Origin: JAKIYB01 sp964590255
GTDB taxonomy: Bacteria; Armatimonadota; Hebobacteria; CAIYQO01
Direction of reading: 5' to 3'
NCBI GenBank assembly: GCA_964590255.1
Contig: CAZPYA010000120.1
Location: 1-15,880 of the forward strand
Length of the DNA stretch: 15,880 bases
Position numbers and translations under genes: made by a program. Below, in pieces: positions 15,152-15,880 of this stretch. Position 1 is the stretch's first letter; the number at the start of each line of letters is the position of its first letter. A model generated the notes under the pieces. It saw only the letters and a program-made list of their open reading frames with translations. It did not search any database and had not been told where the DNA came from.

Positions 15152-15880
15152 ATGTTGACGCATCTCTCCCGCATGCTGCTCTTCAGTCTGCTGCTGTGTA
15201 TCCTGGCTGTCCCCGGATGGTGTGATTCGTATCTCACCAACGGGCTGGTGGCCCACTACACATTCACCGGCAATGCCGAGGACAGCAGCCCGTCGCAACA
15301 GACGGCCACTGTCATCAATGCCACGTTGACCACCGATCGTTTCGGGCGCCCGAATCAGGCATATGCCTTTGACGCCGTCAACGACTACCTGGTCAGGAGC
15401 GCCGATGCATTGCCAACCTCTACGCGTACGGTGTCGCTGTGGTTCAATATGGACAGTAACGCCGATGCGCACCCGGTGTTGCTGGGGTATGGCGGGAACG
15501 GTAACGCAAATTCCTTCTTCATGATGATCGATCGCCAGGCGAATCAGTTGATTATTTCGGCGCATTATAATCCGGCGCTTAACGAAGTCGCCACGCTCCA
15601 ATCATCGCTGGCCGGCGCCTGGCATCACTGGATCGTGACCACTGATGCAAGCGGCACGACGATGTATCTGGACGGTGTGCAGGTGTTTACAACCAGTCGC
15701 GTCTTCCCGACGACCGCCGTCACCGATCGCGCACTGGCTATCGGCGTTGATATCTCCGGCTATGGCGTCGCGCCGTATGTTGATCCGAATGTCGACTACT
15801 TCAAAGGCAAGCTCGATGACATACGTACAGGACTTTCGCTCACCTGCAAACACATGTCTGAGTTTGGTTTGATTGGTGCG
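15152..15880 (+). CDS. Secreted LamG/concanavalin A-like lectin-fold protein, N-terminal part
   Basis: 243 codons to the window edge, 3' end missing. The signal peptide (MLTHLSRMLLFSLLLCILAVPGW) has cleavage near Cys24; there is no proper lipobox. The LamG_3-type jelly roll follows at about residues 28-225: GLVAHYTFTGNAEDSS, AYAFDAVNDYLV, RTVSLWFNM, the GAWHHWIVTTDASGTTMYLDGVQV signature strand pair, and FKGKLDDIR. Such domains bind glycans or mediate adhesion in large surface or exported proteins. ATG with GGAGG (15142-15146) 5 nt upstream, behind a consensus promoter, so probably well expressed. After KLDDIR the expected YNRALS-like closing segment is replaced by TGLSLTCKHMSEF in this frame, so a frameshift or sequence error near 15825-15880 is possible. 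Confidence 0.85.
   Translation, partial: MLTHLSRMLLFSLLLCILAVPGWCDSYLTNGLVAHYTFTGNAEDSSPSQQTATVINATLTTDRFGRPNQAYAFDAVNDYLVRSADALPTSTRTVSLWFNMDSNADAHPVLLGYGGNGNANSFFMMIDRQANQLIISAHYNPALNEVATLQSSLAGAWHHWIVTTDASGTTMYLDGVQVFTTSRVFPTTAVTDRALAIGVDISGYGVAPYVDPNVDYFKGKLDDIRTGLSLTCKHMSEFGLIGA

Overview
The window is GC-rich DNA (roughly 60-65% G+C by eye) from a free-living, saccharolytic bacterium. It is probably a metagenome-derived scaffold, because it contains a 10-N gap and begins and ends inside genes. The gene mix is a divergent GH42-like glycosidase, a sialate O-acetylesterase, a GH4 alpha-galactosidase, a URO-D-fold protein paired with a Gfo/Idh/MocA oxidoreductase, and a LamG protein. That mix is typical of Planctomycetota/Verrucomicrobiota/Lentisphaerota, Armatimonadota, Hydrogenedentota or Sumerlaeota. 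I cannot fix the phylum from the sequence alone.

Left part (1-2.5 kb, minus strand): the N-terminal ABC domain of the translation factor EttA, with an in-frame TAG close to the window edge. Next comes a repeat-rich spacer, then a membrane-anchored beta-propeller-like protein of unknown role. That gene is bracketed by two ~78-bp direct repeats.

Centre-left (2.3-7.2 kb, plus strand): a near-consensus sigma-70 promoter and a leader with competing hairpins precede a cytoplasmic GH42-like glycosidase. A secreted SASA-type esterase and a lower-GC DUF3916-like gene follow.

Centre (7.2-9.7 kb): a 106-bp hairpin repeat, hisC, and a secreted LysM-NlpC/P60 peptidoglycan hydrolase. The hydrolase has its own promoter and a ~150-nt structured leader that can hide its ribosome-binding site.

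Right part (9.8-15.9 kb): melA (GH4), split by an in-frame TGA and an assembly gap. It ends in an unusual 27-residue Cys/His tail. A 120-bp GC-rich palindrome comes next, then a URO-D-like/Gfo-Idh gene pair 10 nt apart, trpC, and a secreted LamG protein behind a perfect-consensus promoter.

The carbohydrate genes look like parts of a galactoside or decorated-glycan utilisation repertoire: deacetylation outside, glycoside cleavage and redox processing inside. hisC, trpC, ettA and the NlpC/P60 gene are housekeeping genes interspersed among them. Large imperfect palindromes occupy several of the intergenic regions. All three coding breaks (EttA TAG, MelA TGA, odd LamG end) lie within about 55 nt of a window edge or the N gap. 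Assembly-edge error is therefore the first explanation to test. The MelA TGA nevertheless sits exactly where E. coli MelA, as I remember it, has Cys, so selenocysteine deserves a check.
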